The position numbers and the translations under genes are program-made. Shown in pieces: positions 1-9,491 of a stretch of 55,496 nt of DNA. Each line of letters begins with the position of its first letter. Positions within the stretch are counted from its first letter, which is position 1. The notes beneath the pieces were generated by a model. That model searched no databases, was not told the origin of the DNA, and saw only the letters and a list, made by a program, of their open reading frames with translations. The DNA lies in assembly GCA_009995425.1 (NCBI GenBank), contig JAACPN010000008.1:1-55496 (forward strand), in the 5' to 3' direction. This DNA is from Legionella sp. (GTDB lineage: Bacteria; Pseudomonadota; Gammaproteobacteria; Legionellales; Legionellaceae).

Positions 1-82
1 TTAATCTCCTGGTTGCTTGTAGGCTACCTTAAGATTAGCACCTTTACATGGCTCGCTCTGCCTAATGACTACCTTTTAAACA

Positions 83-244
83 GTGTTGCACTTCGTGGTT
101 GAATGGGCCTATTTATTTAGCTGCCACATCAAAGGAAAATTTTCGATGTACAGTTATGGATTCTTTTCTAATAAACCAGAATTAGTCCATGATATTGATA
201 CACTGCTTCTTGAAAAACTAAGTCAAGTTTCTGCTAAGTTATAA
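83..244 (+). pseudogene. Orphan C-terminal reading-frame remnant
   Basis: An open stretch follows a TAA at 77-79 and runs to TAA at 242-244. The only internal ATG is at 146, preceded by AAAGGA at 131-136, and would give a 32-residue peptide beginning MYSYGFFSNKPELVHDIDTL. The residues look like real protein and the stretch sits between the window edge and the frr terminator region, so it may be the tail of a decayed gene or a tiny gene. I recognise no family. Positions 1-82 hold nothing I can interpret. Confidence 0.25.
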
Positions 245-254
245 AACAGGATTT

Positions 255-290
255 TGACGTATGCTTGCTAACCTAAGCGTGCATACGTCA
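255..290. terminator. Perfect 10-bp hairpin between convergent units
   Basis: TGACGTATGC at 255-264 and GCATACGTCA at 281-290 are perfect inverted repeats with a 16-nt loop. The hairpin lies directly downstream of the frr stop on the minus strand and of the orphan frame on the plus strand. Neither side has a strong T run, so it may act as a weak bidirectional terminator or as an RNA 3'-end stabiliser. Confidence 0.4.
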
Positions 291-300
291 CCTAAATGCT

Positions 301-858
301 TTAAATTTCAAGCAAGTCTTTTTCTTTAACAACCAACAAAGCATCAATCTCAGCAATGTGCTTATCGGTTAATTTTTGGATTACATCACCCGCACGACGT
401 TCTTCATCTTCTGATATCAATTTCTCTTTAACATACTCTTTAAGTTGTTGATTACTATCACGACGAATATTACGAATAGAAACACGACCTTGCTCGGCTT
501 CTGCACGCACCACACGAATCAAGTCTTTACGACGCTCTTCGCTCAGTGGCGGCATAGGCACACGAATCATATTACCTGAAGGTGATGGGTTAAGACCCAA
601 ATCAGACGTCATGATGGCTTTTTCAACGGCTGGCATCATCGATTTTTCAAATGGAACAACCGATAGCATACGTGCATCAGCAACAGAAATATTAGCCACC
701 TGATTCAGTGGGGTCATGTTTCCATAATAATCCACACGTACATGATCAAGAATTGCCGGCGTTGCTCGCCCTGTTCTTATTTTTGACATCTCATGACGAA
801 GCGAATCAACCGCTTTGTTCATTCGCGCTTCAGCGTCTTGCTTAATATCATTGCTCAT
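301..858 (-). CDS. frr: Ribosome recycling factor
   Basis: The 185-residue product matches ribosome recycling factor over its whole length. It has the N-terminal coiled-coil helix ([20 protein letters not shown] near residues 20-40), the domain-II beta barrel (residues about 45-100) and the C-terminal helix ending in KEKDLLEI. With EF-G it splits post-termination 70S ribosomes in the cytoplasm. It is the last gene of the rpsB-tsf-pyrH-frr block, the usual gammaproteobacterial order, and its start overlaps the end of pyrH by 11 nt, which implies translational coupling. Length and sequence are normal for the family. Confidence 0.97.
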   Translation of the reverse strand: MSNDIKQDAEARMNKAVDSLRHEMSKIRTGRATPAILDHVRVDYYGNMTPLNQVANISVADARMLSVVPFEKSMMPAVEKAIMTSDLGLNPSPSGNMIRVPMPPLSEERRKDLIRVVRAEAEQGRVSIRNIRRDSNQQLKEYVKEKLISEDEERRAGDVIQKLTDKHIAEIDALLVVKEKDLLEI

Positions 859-1591
859 GCTTTTCTCCTACAACGGTGCCAATTTGCTCACCTTGAATAA
901 TACGTTTTAACACACCCGGTGCTGTCATATTAAATACTTGTAAAGGCATGTTATGATCCTGACACAAGCATATGGCCGTTAGATCCATCACTTCTAATCC
1001 TTGAGTCAAGACATCATGATAGGTCAAGAAATCATAGCGTTTAGCATGAGGATTTTTAACTGGATCTTCCGAGTAAATTCCATCAACTTTTGTTGCTTTT
1101 AAAACAACATCCGCTTCCATCTCGATACCACGTAAACATGCAGCAGAATCCGTTGTAAAAAACGGATTGCCCGTGCCAGCAGCAAAAATAACAATTTGCT
1201 TATCTCTCAAATGCTGTTTAGCTTTACGGTTATGATACGGATCAACCACACCCAACATGGGTATGGCTGACATGACCCGGGCACGTAAGTCTGCACGTTC
1301 GAGCGCATCACGCAAAGCAAGCGCGTTCATCACGGTGGCAAGCATGCCCATGTGATCACCGGTTACACGGCCAAGACCTGCATCAGATAGCACTTTTCCA
1401 CGAAAAAGATTCCCGCCACCAATCACAACCCCGACTTCCACCCCCATATCAATGAGCTCACGTAGCTCACTTGCCAGGCGGTCTAGTACTTTGGGGTCAA
1501 TCCCAAACGAGGCACTTCCCATCAGGGCTTCACCACTGTATTTAAGAAGAACACGTTTGTATTTTAATTTTGATTTTGGGAACCAACTCAT
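848..1591 (-). CDS. pyrH: UMP kinase
   Basis: This 247-residue amino-acid-kinase-fold enzyme phosphorylates UMP to UDP with ATP in pyrimidine nucleotide synthesis. Visible signatures are the N-terminal phosphate loop KYSGEALMG, the glycine-rich [30 protein letters not shown], the acceptor region [15 protein letters not shown] and [13 protein letters not shown]. Length agrees with bacterial UMP kinases (about 240). The start codon overlaps the tsf stop as ATGA at 1588-1591 and the 3' end overlaps frr, so the three genes are translationally coupled. In this family the enzyme is typically a hexamer under allosteric control by GTP and UTP; nothing in the sequence argues otherwise. Confidence 0.97.
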   Translation of the reverse strand: MSWFPKSKLKYKRVLLKYSGEALMGSASFGIDPKVLDRLASELRELIDMGVEVGVVIGGGNLFRGKVLSDAGLGRVTGDHMGMLATVMNALALRDALERADLRARVMSAIPMLGVVDPYHNRKAKQHLRDKQIVIFAAGTGNPFFTTDSAACLRGIEMEADVVLKATKVDGIYSEDPVKNPHAKRYDFLTYHDVLTQGLEVMDLTAICLCQDHNMPLQVFNMTAPGVLKRIIQGEQIGTVVGEKHEQ

Positions 1592-2469
1592 GATTCACGA
1601 ACCTGTGCCATCACTTCTTCTACAAAATTATCAACTTTCTTTTCAATGCCTTCACCCACCTCAAAACACGTAAATGAAATCACTTCTGCATTTTTTTCTT
1701 TCAAAAGTTGACTGATGGTTTGGCTTGGATTTTTTACAAAATCTTGGCCTAATAAGCTTTTTTCAGCTAAGAATTTTTGAATGCGGCCTTCGACCATTTT
1801 TTCAATAATCGCTTTTGGTTTGCCGCTTTCTCGCGCTTGCGCCATAAAAATGTCACGTTCACGCTCAATTGCTTCAGCTGGCACTTGGTCTGGGCGAACA
1901 ACCAATGGACGACCAGCTGCAACTTGCATCGCTAAGTCTTTTGCTAACGCCTGAGCACCCTGTTTCATATTAACCAACACACCAATACGCGTGCCATGTA
2001 AATAACCACCAATCGCTTCATCAGACTCAACGTATTCCACGCGTCGTAATTGAATGTTTTCGCCCAACTTAGCAACCAAACTTTGTCGAGCTTCTTCAAT
2101 GGTTAAATCACTACCCGCAAGTTTTTCTTGGCTAAGCGCCGCGATATCGGTTAAACCAGAGGTCAATGCAGTTTGTGCAACACTGTTTGCAAATTCTGTA
2201 AAATTAGAATCCCGTGCAACAAAATCAGTTTCACTGTTCACTTCAACAAGAACAGCACGTTTGCCATCATCAGATATATTTGTAACAACGACACCTTCAG
2301 CAGCCACGCGATCAGCTTTTTTATCGGCTTTTGCTTGACCAGACTTTCTCATTTCTACAATAGCAAGTTCAATATCCCCGTTGGTCGCAACTAAAAACTT
2401 TTTACATTCCATCATAGGCGCATCCGTTCTTTGACGCAGTTCCTTCACCATCGCAGCAGTAATATTCAT
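1588..2469 (-). CDS. tsf: Elongation factor Ts
   Basis: The 293-residue protein is the guanine-nucleotide exchange factor for EF-Tu. The N-terminal UBA-like domain (residues 1-55) contains [18 protein letters not shown], and residues about 75-95 carry the EF-Tu-contacting [14 protein letters not shown] motif. The two core subdomains follow, and the protein ends [16 protein letters not shown] good Shine-Dalgarno GGAG lies upstream of the ATG. It follows rpsB after a 127-nt gap that contains a strong terminator, so its expression relative to S2 is probably set by attenuation. A 4-nt overlap couples it to pyrH. Confidence 0.97.
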   Translation of the reverse strand: MNITAAMVKELRQRTDAPMMECKKFLVATNGDIELAIVEMRKSGQAKADKKADRVAAEGVVVTNISDDGKRAVLVEVNSETDFVARDSNFTEFANSVAQTALTSGLTDIAALSQEKLAGSDLTIEEARQSLVAKLGENIQLRRVEYVESDEAIGGYLHGTRIGVLVNMKQGAQALAKDLAMQVAAGRPLVVRPDQVPAEAIERERDIFMAQARESGKPKAIIEKMVEGRIQKFLAEKSLLGQDFVKNPSQTISQLLKEKNAEVISFTCFEVGEGIEKKVDNFVEEVMAQVRES

Positions 2470-2523
2470 GATTATTCTCCAAACCGATCGTCCCTGTTAT
2501 GTATAGCAACAATCCAGGGATTG

Positions 2524-2550
2524 TAAAAAGGGCGGTATAATCCGCCCCTT
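2524..2550 (-). terminator. Intrinsic terminator/attenuator between rpsB and tsf
   Basis: Read on the minus strand, GGGCGG and CCGCCC arms (2542-2547 and 2530-2535) enclose a 6-nt loop and are followed by TTTTT. This is a textbook rho-independent terminator. It sits inside the operon and probably makes tsf-pyrH-frr a partial read-through product. Confidence 0.85.
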
Positions 2551-2596
2551 ATGTAGTTTCAATAACTTACTCAGAAGCAGCTTTTTTAGAAGCGGC

Positions 2597-3361
2597 TTAT
2601 TTAGCTTCTTCTTTTTTAGAAGCCGCTGGCTCATCAGAAACTTCAACAAACTCTGATTCAGCAACAACACCACCTGTGGTGTTACTCGCTTTTGCATCTA
2701 AAATAGCGTCAGCAATAGCACGCACATAAATTTCGACGGCACGCATGGAGTCATCGTTTGCAGGAATCACGTAATCAATATGATCGGGATCATGGTTGGT
2801 ATCAACCACAGCAATCACAGGAATTTTTAAACGACGGGCTTCTTCAACAGCGATGTGCTCAAAACCAACATCAACAACAAACAAGGCATCAGGTAAGCCA
2901 CCCATGTCTTCGATACCACCAAGACTGCGCTCTAATTTTTCAAGCTCACGTGTTAGCATTAAGGCTTCTTTCTTGATCATGTCTTCAAACTTGCCTTCAG
3001 CCTGCATTTTTTTCAATTCTTTCAAACGAAAAATAGACTGACGAACCGTTTTGTAATTGGTTAACATACCGCCTAACCAACGATGATCAACGTAGGGCAT
3101 GCCACAACGTTGAGCCTGTTCTTTAATTGCATCTTGTGCCGCACGCTTGGTACCCACAAACAAAATTTTAGCTTTGTTTGATGCCAAATAACCAACGTAA
3201 TTTATAGCGTCTTGTAGCATAGGGACGGTTTTTTCAAGATCAATAATATGAATTTTATTTCGTGAACCGAAAATATATTCAGCCATTTTTGGATTCCAGA
3301 AACGCGTTCTGTGTCCAAAATGGGCACCTGCTTGAAGCAGTTCTCGCATGTTTACAGCCAT
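2597..3361 (-). CDS. rpsB: 30S ribosomal protein S2
   Basis: The 254-residue S2 begins [21 protein letters not shown] chose the ATG at 3361 because it has a GGAG Shine-Dalgarno eight bases upstream and the family start is MxxxxMRELLxAG; the frame stays open further upstream only as leader. S2 binds late on the 30S back side with S1. Family hallmarks seen are [43 protein letters not shown] and [20 protein letters not shown]. The C-terminus is an Ala/Lys/Glu tail that continues in frame past the stop (see findings). It heads the rpsB-tsf-pyrH-frr block. Confidence 0.97.
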   Translation of the reverse strand: MAVNMRELLQAGAHFGHRTRFWNPKMAEYIFGSRNKIHIIDLEKTVPMLQDAINYVGYLASNKAKILFVGTKRAAQDAIKEQAQRCGMPYVDHRWLGGMLTNYKTVRQSIFRLKELKKMQAEGKFEDMIKKEALMLTRELEKLERSLGGIEDMGGLPDALFVVDVGFEHIAVEEARRLKIPVIAVVDTNHDPDHIDYVIPANDDSMRAVEIYVRAIADAILDAKASNTTGGVVAESEFVEVSDEPAASKKEEAK

Positions 3362-3457
3362 TAGATTATCTCCAGGGTTAGGCTTCCACGCCTCCCATAA
3401 AGCACCCGGTTTAGAGGGACCCCGCTTTACGTGACGAGACGTGTGTATCGTTAAAAT
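3362..3457 (-). promoter_or_regulatory. Candidate S2 autoregulatory mRNA leader
   Basis: About 95 nt of untranslated leader lies between the promoter and the rpsB ATG. It is rich in G/C tracts able to pair, for example GGGTCCC near the 5' part and GGGAGGCG then GCCTAACCC close to the Shine-Dalgarno. Gammaproteobacterial rpsB leaders are known to be repressed by S2 itself; I infer the same role here from position and structure potential only. Confidence 0.4.
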
Positions 3458-3464
3458 CGGCGTA

Positions 3465-3493
3465 TTTATACCATGATTCAGATCACCTTTCAA
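3465..3493 (-). promoter_or_regulatory. Sigma-70 promoter of rpsB
   Basis: On the minus strand TTGAAA (3493-3488) and TATAAA (3470-3465) are separated by exactly 17 bp. The match is near consensus and is placed to produce the roughly 95-nt rpsB leader. Confidence 0.7.
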
Positions 3494-3536
3494 ATTTTAT
3501 GAATGTTTTCATGTTTTAGCCATGATTTAGACCATA

Positions 3537-4391
3537 TCAATACTCCATGCTGGCTGCCTCTGTACGACTGACCTCCAAGGCTAGAGCTTCAATAATGTCT
3601 TTAATGCCCGCATCTAATGGATGAACATACGAAATATCATGATGTGGGTTGTAATCCTCTGGCATTTTGCTGCCTTCACCTTGATAGCTAAAAGTCGCGT
3701 CATTGTTGACTTCAATATCAGCATATAACTTGCTTTTAGCAATACAATTTTCAGCCGGGGGGATAACTGCGGACGCATAATGTCTTAAAGGTGCATCACC
3801 AAAAAATGCCGGTCCACCGAAATGGATTTCATGTGCTATCACTTGTTGAGGCGTCAAACCTCGTTCTCGACCATCTCGTTCAATACGTCTTTTTTTTGTC
3901 TCAATATAAGAGCTGTTTGACACAAAGACTTTTAAATTATCAAAAGATTCACATCTGGTTTGTGCAAAGTGAACTGCAAAAAGCCCTTCAATAATCAGAT
4001 ATTCAGGCGTATTGACAGTTTCATGCCGCAAACGTAAGTTCGTTGAAAAATCGAAGATAGGCTTTTCAATCGAACTTCCTAGATTTAACTTTGCAAGGTC
4101 ATGCGCGAGTAAATCGTAGTCATACATACTCGTCTGATAAAAGTTTGTATGATGACGAAAATGATTAATCACTGTTGCATTAGGGTCTTCTGGATATGGG
4201 TAACCCTCAGGAATTTCATGATGATCTTCAACGTCTACTTGTAAATGATAATCTGATGGAATTTCCTTAAAGTAATCGTCCATACTGATTTTCAAAGCAC
4301 GATGGCCTAAGTCGAGCAACTTATTTTCAAGCCGTGCTGCAAGCGCTGTTTTTCCAGAGGCAGAAGCACCGCCTATCAGTATAATTTTCAT
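3537..4391 (-). CDS. Uridine-kinase-like P-loop nucleoside kinase
   Basis: The 284-residue protein has a Walker A loop GGASASGKT at residues 7-15, the nucleoside-binding SMDDYFKE near 36-43, an IEGLFAVH strand after the core, and a LID-type RRIERDGRERG segment. These are the marks of the uridine kinase/phosphoribulokinase superfamily. It is longer than Udk (about 213), with an extended substrate lid and a C-terminal tail. Its ATG overlaps the stop of the upstream ribonucleotide reductase-like gene by 4 nt, so the two are co-translated. A nucleoside or nucleoside-derivative kinase working with that protein is a reasonable inference; the true substrate cannot be read from the sequence. Confidence 0.8.
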   Translation of the reverse strand: MKIILIGGASASGKTALAARLENKLLDLGHRALKISMDDYFKEIPSDYHLQVDVEDHHEIPEGYPYPEDPNATVINHFRHHTNFYQTSMYDYDLLAHDLAKLNLGSSIEKPIFDFSTNLRLRHETVNTPEYLIIEGLFAVHFAQTRCESFDNLKVFVSNSSYIETKKRRIERDGRERGLTPQQVIAHEIHFGGPAFFGDAPLRHYASAVIPPAENCIAKSKLYADIEVNNDATFSYQGEGSKMPEDYNPHHDISYVHPLDAGIKDIIEALALEVSRTEAASMEY

Positions 4392-6220
4392 AGATTAAAG
4401 CTCTCTCCGTGGTTATTTTCAGTCGCGTTCTTTTGAGCATCACTCGTAGCTGCGGATGCATCACGAAAGAATCGATGTTTTTTTTGTGGCTCTTGGCGTT
4501 CACTTAAGCAGCCATCTCTGAAGATAGTCACGCCTTTGAGCCCCTTTTGATAGGAATTCCAAATAATACTGGTCACATCATCAACTTGAGTTTTATTATC
4601 CATATTAATCGTTTTGGACACTGCGTCATCCAAAAAACATTGGAATCCTTGCTGAATATCAAGGTGGGCTGATGGATCAATTTGGCATGAAGTTTTAAGA
4701 AACGGTTTAGATGCACAGACACGTTCAGGAAAGCTGCCATGCTCTTGAATATGTGCTATGAGGCCCTCTTGCTCAGAAGCTAAAAAATGAGTACCAATGA
4801 TCTCTTCAATTAATGAAATGACCTGACCGTTAAAGCTTTTAAATGAAAAGTGAGGCTCTAAGCTTTTTGAGACATGTGCAATGGTACTACTTGTACCCGA
4901 TGGAGGTATCGAGGTGGTTGTCGCATTTCTAATCCCATGTTGCTCTATAGCCAGATACAAATCGTGCCAATCATTGGCCGAAACAACACCGGATGTTCTG
5001 GGTGATTTTCTGCAAACCCATGCGGGTTCTTGGTATCGACTTTCATGAAAGCATGGGAAAGCACCACTTATTTTTGCTAATGCAACAGATGCCTTTTTTG
5101 AGTGATAGTCAAGTAGCTCTGAAATTTGGTGAGCTAATGCAACAGCATAGGGTGCATCATAGGGTATGTTAAGTTTAATCAGTAAATCAGCAAATCCTGT
5201 GATACTCACACCAATACGACGCTTTTCTCGGACTAAAGGTAAATGAACGTGGGCATCCGCTTGTTGGGTTAATGTATACTCAACAGAGTTGTCTAATAAC
5301 CTCGTTAAAACATGTACAGCCTTGGCAAAGCCCGCATGATCAAATGAACCGCGATCTGCAAAATGCGAAAGATTTAAATAACTGAACTGGCAGGCATCCC
5401 CAGGTGCCATCGCGAGCTCAGCACATGGTGCGGTGCTTTGATAACGCCAATTCGGTGTTGGATTATCCTCTTCCAGACGATCTTGAAATAATATACCTGG
5501 CTCACCACAATAATGCGCGGATTTAGCTATCTCTTGTAATAACTGATCGGCTTTAATTTGACTTACAACATGTCCATGAGCATCTTTTAGATCCCATGGG
5601 GCTTGTTGTGCTGCGGCATTCATGAGTGAATCGTTAATGAAGACAGAAATATTAAAGCGCCACTGTGAAAAGTCTGCATCTTTTTTGGCTCGAACAAAAT
5701 CAATAATTTTTGGGTGATTTGCACGAAGTGTTGCCATACTTGCAACAGGTCTTTTTTTATCTGCAATAAACTGAGCATTCATTTTATTGAGAATATCATT
5801 CAATGTATTAAGTGCAGGGACTGGATCATGCACATCAGATAAGTCATATCCGGTACCAAGTGCTTGGCCTAACATTTGAAATGAGTCTAGCTCAAACCGC
5901 TTAAAATCTGCCTCACCCTTACGGACGTGAATAGGCAAAACAGTACATGCAGCCGTTACTTGAGCTGGACGGCCCGCATTGGTCAAAATGGGAGTACCCA
6001 AAATGATGGTGCCATTGTATACCATGTCAGTTAGGCTTTGCTTAAATACTAAGCTATTATTTTTCCCATATAATTTTGCATCGACTGCTGATATTGCATC
6101 AATCACACGGTTGAATGCATCAAGAATCGTTTCTTGCGCTCGTAATATACCTCTCTGCTGCATGAGCGTTTGAGAGAACTGATTATAAATAGTGCGATTG
6201 AGTTTGGGGCTTCTAAACAT
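4388..6220 (-). CDS. Divergent adenosylcobalamin-type (class II) ribonucleotide reductase-like protein
   Basis: The 610-residue protein aligns by eye to NrdJ/NrdZ class II reductases. It has TPILTNAGR (76-84), first redox Cys C92 in AACTVLPI, GTGYDLSDV (122-130), GEPGILFQDR (239-248), second Cys C277 in DACQFSYLNLS, IPPSGTSSTIAHVS (438-451) and a C-terminal GLKGVTIFRDG. The catalytic motif normally written NPCGE reads APCAE (264-268): the thiyl-radical Cys266 and Glu268 remain but the usually invariant Asn is Ala. There is no ATP cone and no C-terminal CxxC pair. It could be a reductase with altered chemistry or a relative acting on another substrate. It is followed by the coupled kinase gene. 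Confidence 0.8.
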   Translation of the reverse strand: MFRSPKLNRTIYNQFSQTLMQQRGILRAQETILDAFNRVIDAISAVDAKLYGKNNSLVFKQSLTDMVYNGTIILGTPILTNAGRPAQVTAACTVLPIHVRKGEADFKRFELDSFQMLGQALGTGYDLSDVHDPVPALNTLNDILNKMNAQFIADKKRPVASMATLRANHPKIIDFVRAKKDADFSQWRFNISVFINDSLMNAAAQQAPWDLKDAHGHVVSQIKADQLLQEIAKSAHYCGEPGILFQDRLEEDNPTPNWRYQSTAPCAELAMAPGDACQFSYLNLSHFADRGSFDHAGFAKAVHVLTRLLDNSVEYTLTQQADAHVHLPLVREKRRIGVSITGFADLLIKLNIPYDAPYAVALAHQISELLDYHSKKASVALAKISGAFPCFHESRYQEPAWVCRKSPRTSGVVSANDWHDLYLAIEQHGIRNATTTSIPPSGTSSTIAHVSKSLEPHFSFKSFNGQVISLIEEIIGTHFLASEQEGLIAHIQEHGSFPERVCASKPFLKTSCQIDPSAHLDIQQGFQCFLDDAVSKTINMDNKTQVDDVTSIIWNSYQKGLKGVTIFRDGCLSERQEPQKKHRFFRDASAATSDAQKNATENNHGESFNL

Positions 6221-6253
6221 GATGATTATGCGCCTAAATTTTGATGTTGTTGA

Positions 6254-6283
6254 ATTTTAGTTTTTCACCAAAAGCCCTGTCAA
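6254..6283 (-). promoter_or_regulatory. Promoter of the reductase/kinase operon
   Basis: On the minus strand TTGACA (6283-6278) and TAAAAT (6259-6254) are separated by 18 bp, giving a start about 30 nt ahead of the reductase ATG. I see no convincing NrdR box. A perfect 12-bp palindrome CTCTTTAAAGAG at 6380-6391 lies further upstream and could be an operator or part of the previous gene's 3' end. Confidence 0.5.
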
Positions 6284-6441
6284 TTAATTTTTTCCGCACT
6301 AAGGTCAATATAATACCAGGATAGATAGATTTTAATTTTCAAGCGTGATCTAACGAGTGTCTCGTCTTGTTAATACGATCTCTTTAAAGAGTTTATTTTG
6401 ACCTACCCAAGGACAACGATTCATACAGCAGACTCTCTTCG

Positions 6442-6993
6442 TCATGTTAAATAACAACATCTAGCAATGTTATATAAGTGTTCAGTAAGTGCCGTATTTT
6501 CCTTTGCCGTCTCGCGCTCTACATTAAATGGATATTGATTAATACAGCGCACGTATTCTTCACAAAGAGGCTGAGCTCGACCAAAAATTTCAAATTCATG
6601 CTCAGTAAAATCATGATAATTAATAGCACTCAACTCCCCAATCTCATCATAAATACATGCTTTTTTCTCAACAATGCGTTGCAGATGATATTGAATCATA
6701 TAATTGATGGCTTGTTGCTTATCATCTGGCATGGGATAACCAATCGATTCTAAAGCCTGGAGAAGCAGTTCTGATGTATTGGATGTATGATTATCAGGGT
6801 AAAGAATATCAATAAACGTATCGGAATAAATACCATGCTCCATCAACCGATCAAACAACGCTTGAATGAATGGACAATCCATCGGAAAGTCATGACAAAC
6901 CATCGCATAACAAGCCTGGTAATACAATTCTTCTTTTACATCATCAAGCGTATGAATTTCAGTTAATTTCGATGGTTTTGTTGATGGAAACAT
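6442..6993 (-). CDS. Hypothetical acidic protein
   Basis: The 183-residue product begins MFPSTKPSKLTEIHTLDDVK and ends IARCCYLT. I recognise no family. It is acidic, mainly helical in pattern, has no signal peptide or membrane segment, and carries several Cys and His (CHDFPMDCPF near residues 33-42, RCC near the end). It stands alone between miaB (divergent, 7196) and the reductase operon, separated from the latter by about 220 nt. The lack of recognisable relatives and its lone position fit a lineage-specific cytosolic or translocated protein; that is inference only. Confidence 0.6.
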   Translation of the reverse strand: MFPSTKPSKLTEIHTLDDVKEELYYQACYAMVCHDFPMDCPFIQALFDRLMEHGIYSDTFIDILYPDNHTSNTSELLLQALESIGYPMPDDKQQAINYMIQYHLQRIVEKKACIYDEIGELSAINYHDFTEHEFEIFGRAQPLCEEYVRCINQYPFNVERETAKENTALTEHLYNIARCCYLT

Positions 6994-7195
6994 GTTGAAC
7001 TCTTATGGAGACATGTAATATAACAAGCTGCTTTACTGTAATCATGGCATTCGTTACTTTTATCTGCAACTGTATTTTATTCTTACTGATGAGTTATCAT
7101 GTATCATCCGTATAACTCGCTCAGATAATAGACAAGCAGTTATCAAGCTGATAGCATTGTGCCTCCTTGTATCGCTTATGAATAAATTTGAAATT

Positions 7196-8536
7196 ATGTC
7201 TAAAAAAATATTTATCAAGACCAACGGCTGCCAGATGAATGAATATGATTCATCTAAAATGATCGATGTGCTGCATGCCTCTCATGGTCTTGCACTCACC
7301 CAAAACGTTGAAGAAGCCGATGTTATTTTACTGAATACGTGTTCCATTCGTGAAAAAGCTCAAGAAAAAGTATTCTCTCAATTAGGGCAATGGCGCGAAT
7401 ATAAGAAAAAAAATCCTCATGTGGTGATTGGTGTGGGCGGTTGCGTAGCCAGTCAAGAAGGTGGGGATATTATCAAACGTGAACCGCTTGTTGACTTGGT
7501 TTTTGGCCCACAAACCCTCCACCGTTTGCCTCAAATGCTTGAAGAGCACTGGAAAACAAAAAAACCTGTGGTGGATATTACGTTCCCTGAAATTGAAAAA
7601 TTTGATCACCTGCCTGCGCCTCGCGCGGAAGGCCCTGTTGCGTTTGTTTCCATCATGGAGGGATGCAGTAAATACTGTAGCTATTGCGTGGTACCTTATA
7701 CGCGCGGTGAAGAAATTAGCCGGCCGTTTGATGACGTGCTTGCCGAATGCTACCAACTCGCCGAACAAGGTGTGCGCGAAATTAATTTATTAGGTCAAAA
7801 CGTCAACGATTACCAAGGCGTAATGCATGACGGTGAAACCGCTGATTTAGCCTTGCTGATTCACTACATAGCCGCCATCGAAAGCATTGGTCGAATTCGC
7901 TTCACCACGTCCCACCCCATTGCATTTTCAGATAATTTAATTAATGCCTATGCCGAAGTGCCTGAGCTTGCGAATCACTTGCACCTCCCAGTGCAAAGTG
8001 GATCTGATCGTATTCTCGCGATGATGAAACGGGGCTACACCGCACTAGAATTTAAATCAAAAATCCGCAAACTTCGCAAAGTTCGTCCTGATATTCGTCT
8101 ATCGACCGATATTATCGTCGGCTTTCCGGGTGAAACCGATCAAGATTTTGAAGATACCTTAAACCTCGTTCATGAGATGGGCTTCGATATATCGTTCAGC
8201 TTTATTTACAGTGCTCGTCCTGGTACACCTGCGGCCAATCTTCCTGACGACACCCCCATGGACGTCAAAAAACAACGTCTCAAGCTTTTGCAAAATCGCT
8301 TACTGCTTCAATCTTCTCGCTACAGTGCAGCGATGGTTGGCAGCACGCAACGTGTACTTGTTATAGGCCCATCGAAGAAAAATCCTGAGCAATGGGCAGG
8401 ACGCACAGAATGCAACCGCGTGATTAATTTTGATGGCCCCCGTGGCTTGCAAGGTACGTTTGTTGATATCCACATCACCGAATCACTGCCCAACTCGTTA
8501 CGTGGACGCCTCATTGAAGAACCCGCTCATGCATGA
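7196..8536 (+). CDS. miaB: tRNA-2-methylthio-N6-dimethylallyladenosine synthase
   Basis: This radical-SAM methylthiotransferase adds a methylthio group at C2 of i6A37 in tRNAs reading U-starting codons. The 446-residue product starts [19 protein letters not shown]. It has the three N-terminal cluster Cys ([23 protein letters not shown]), the radical SAM CxxxCxxC in [17 protein letters not shown], and a C-terminal TRAM domain (about 380-446). I chose the ATG at 7196 from the family start; an in-frame ATG at 7178 and a TTG at 7157 are possible since no strong Shine-Dalgarno separates them. Its end overlaps rluD by 8 nt. Confidence 0.95.
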   Translation: MSKKIFIKTNGCQMNEYDSSKMIDVLHASHGLALTQNVEEADVILLNTCSIREKAQEKVFSQLGQWREYKKKNPHVVIGVGGCVASQEGGDIIKREPLVDLVFGPQTLHRLPQMLEEHWKTKKPVVDITFPEIEKFDHLPAPRAEGPVAFVSIMEGCSKYCSYCVVPYTRGEEISRPFDDVLAECYQLAEQGVREINLLGQNVNDYQGVMHDGETADLALLIHYIAAIESIGRIRFTTSHPIAFSDNLINAYAEVPELANHLHLPVQSGSDRILAMMKRGYTALEFKSKIRKLRKVRPDIRLSTDIIVGFPGETDQDFEDTLNLVHEMGFDISFSFIYSARPGTPAANLPDDTPMDVKKQRLKLLQNRLLLQSSRYSAAMVGSTQRVLVIGPSKKNPEQWAGRTECNRVINFDGPRGLQGTFVDIHITESLPNSLRGRLIEEPAHA

Positions 8537-9491
8537 AAAAAACTTATCTGAACAATGGATGGTTCCAGTCGAGCTCGCTGGCGAGCGTGTTGACCGTATT
8601 TTGGCGCAGCTTTGCCCGATGTTTTCACGTTCACAACTTACAAATTGGCTCAAAGCTGGGTTTGTGACCGTCAACAATCAGCAACTAAAACCTAAAACCA
8701 AGCTTGAAGGCGGTGAATGCATTATTCTCACACGCCCAATTGACATTGCTGTACCGGCCACGAGCCAGTTTATACCCGAAGCGATTCCTCTTGATATTGC
8801 GTACGAAGATGACGATCTCATGGTGATTAATAAACCCGCCGGCCTCGTTGTACACCCAGGTGCTGGCAACCGCGCTCATACCCTCGTGAATGCCCTTGTG
8901 CATCATAACGCATCACTGAATCAACTCCCACGCGCTGGTATTATTCATCGACTCGACAAAGAAACCACGGGTTTATTGCTCGTAGGTAAAACACTGGAAT
9001 CCTACACCGCTTTAGTACGGCAAATGCAAGCGCGTGAAATCGACCGCCATTATGTCACCCTGGTCCAAGGCCATATTATTTCCGGCCAGACGTTAAAAAC
9101 GTTGTATGGCCGTCACCCACGTCAACGCTTAAAAATGGCCGTATGTGAAACAGGAAAAGAGGCCATCACGTCATACACCGTAAAAAAACATTATCCCAAA
9201 GCTGGCGCTACGTTTTTAGATGTTAAGCTCATGACCGGCCGAACCCACCAAATTCGGGTCCATATGGCGCATATTCATCACCCCATCATCGGCGATCCGC
9301 TTTATGGCGGACGACCACGACACCCTGTAGGTTTAAGTGATGAAGCCCGTGATGTTTTTTTGGGCTTTAAACGTCAAGCCTTGCATGCAAAAACATTAAA
9401 CTTTGCTCACCCCATGCGTGATGAACACCTAACGTTTGAAGCCCCTTTGCCTCAGGATTTTCAAAATTTACTGGATGCATTAGATGCTTAA
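8529..9491 (+). CDS. rluD: 23S rRNA pseudouridine synthase RluD
   Basis: The 320-residue enzyme converts U1911, U1915 and U1917 of 23S rRNA helix 69 to pseudouridine in the family. The N-terminal S4 domain (residues about 15-75: [20 protein letters not shown]) is followed by the RluA-type catalytic domain with [19 protein letters not shown], whose Asp is the nucleophile, and [20 protein letters not shown]. The ATG at 8529 lies inside the miaB 3' end (8-nt overlap); the longer upstream frame runs antiparallel to family expectation and was discarded. The 3' end overlaps the convergent hypothetical gene by 4 nt. Confidence 0.95.
   Translation: MHEKNLSEQWMVPVELAGERVDRILAQLCPMFSRSQLTNWLKAGFVTVNNQQLKPKTKLEGGECIILTRPIDIAVPATSQFIPEAIPLDIAYEDDDLMVINKPAGLVVHPGAGNRAHTLVNALVHHNASLNQLPRAGIIHRLDKETTGLLLVGKTLESYTALVRQMQAREIDRHYVTLVQGHIISGQTLKTLYGRHPRQRLKMAVCETGKEAITSYTVKKHYPKAGATFLDVKLMTGRTHQIRVHMAHIHHPIIGDPLYGGRPRHPVGLSDEARDVFLGFKRQALHAKTLNFAHPMRDEHLTFEAPLPQDFQNLLDALDA

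Noticed and set aside
2497-2697. A 66-codon minus-strand frame overlapping the rpsB tail
   Set aside because: It is the shifted frame of the Ala/Lys repeat tail, runs through the terminator stem, and is Leu/Lys low-complexity.
6380-6391. Perfect 12-bp palindrome CTCTTTAAAGAG as a NrdR or other operator
   Set aside because: It does not match the NrdR box and is about 100 bp upstream of the promoter; recorded but not assigned a function.
6221-6441. Cobalamin riboswitch ahead of the class II reductase
   Set aside because: No B12-box-like conserved stretch or suitable multi-stem layout is visible in this AT-rich 220-bp leader.
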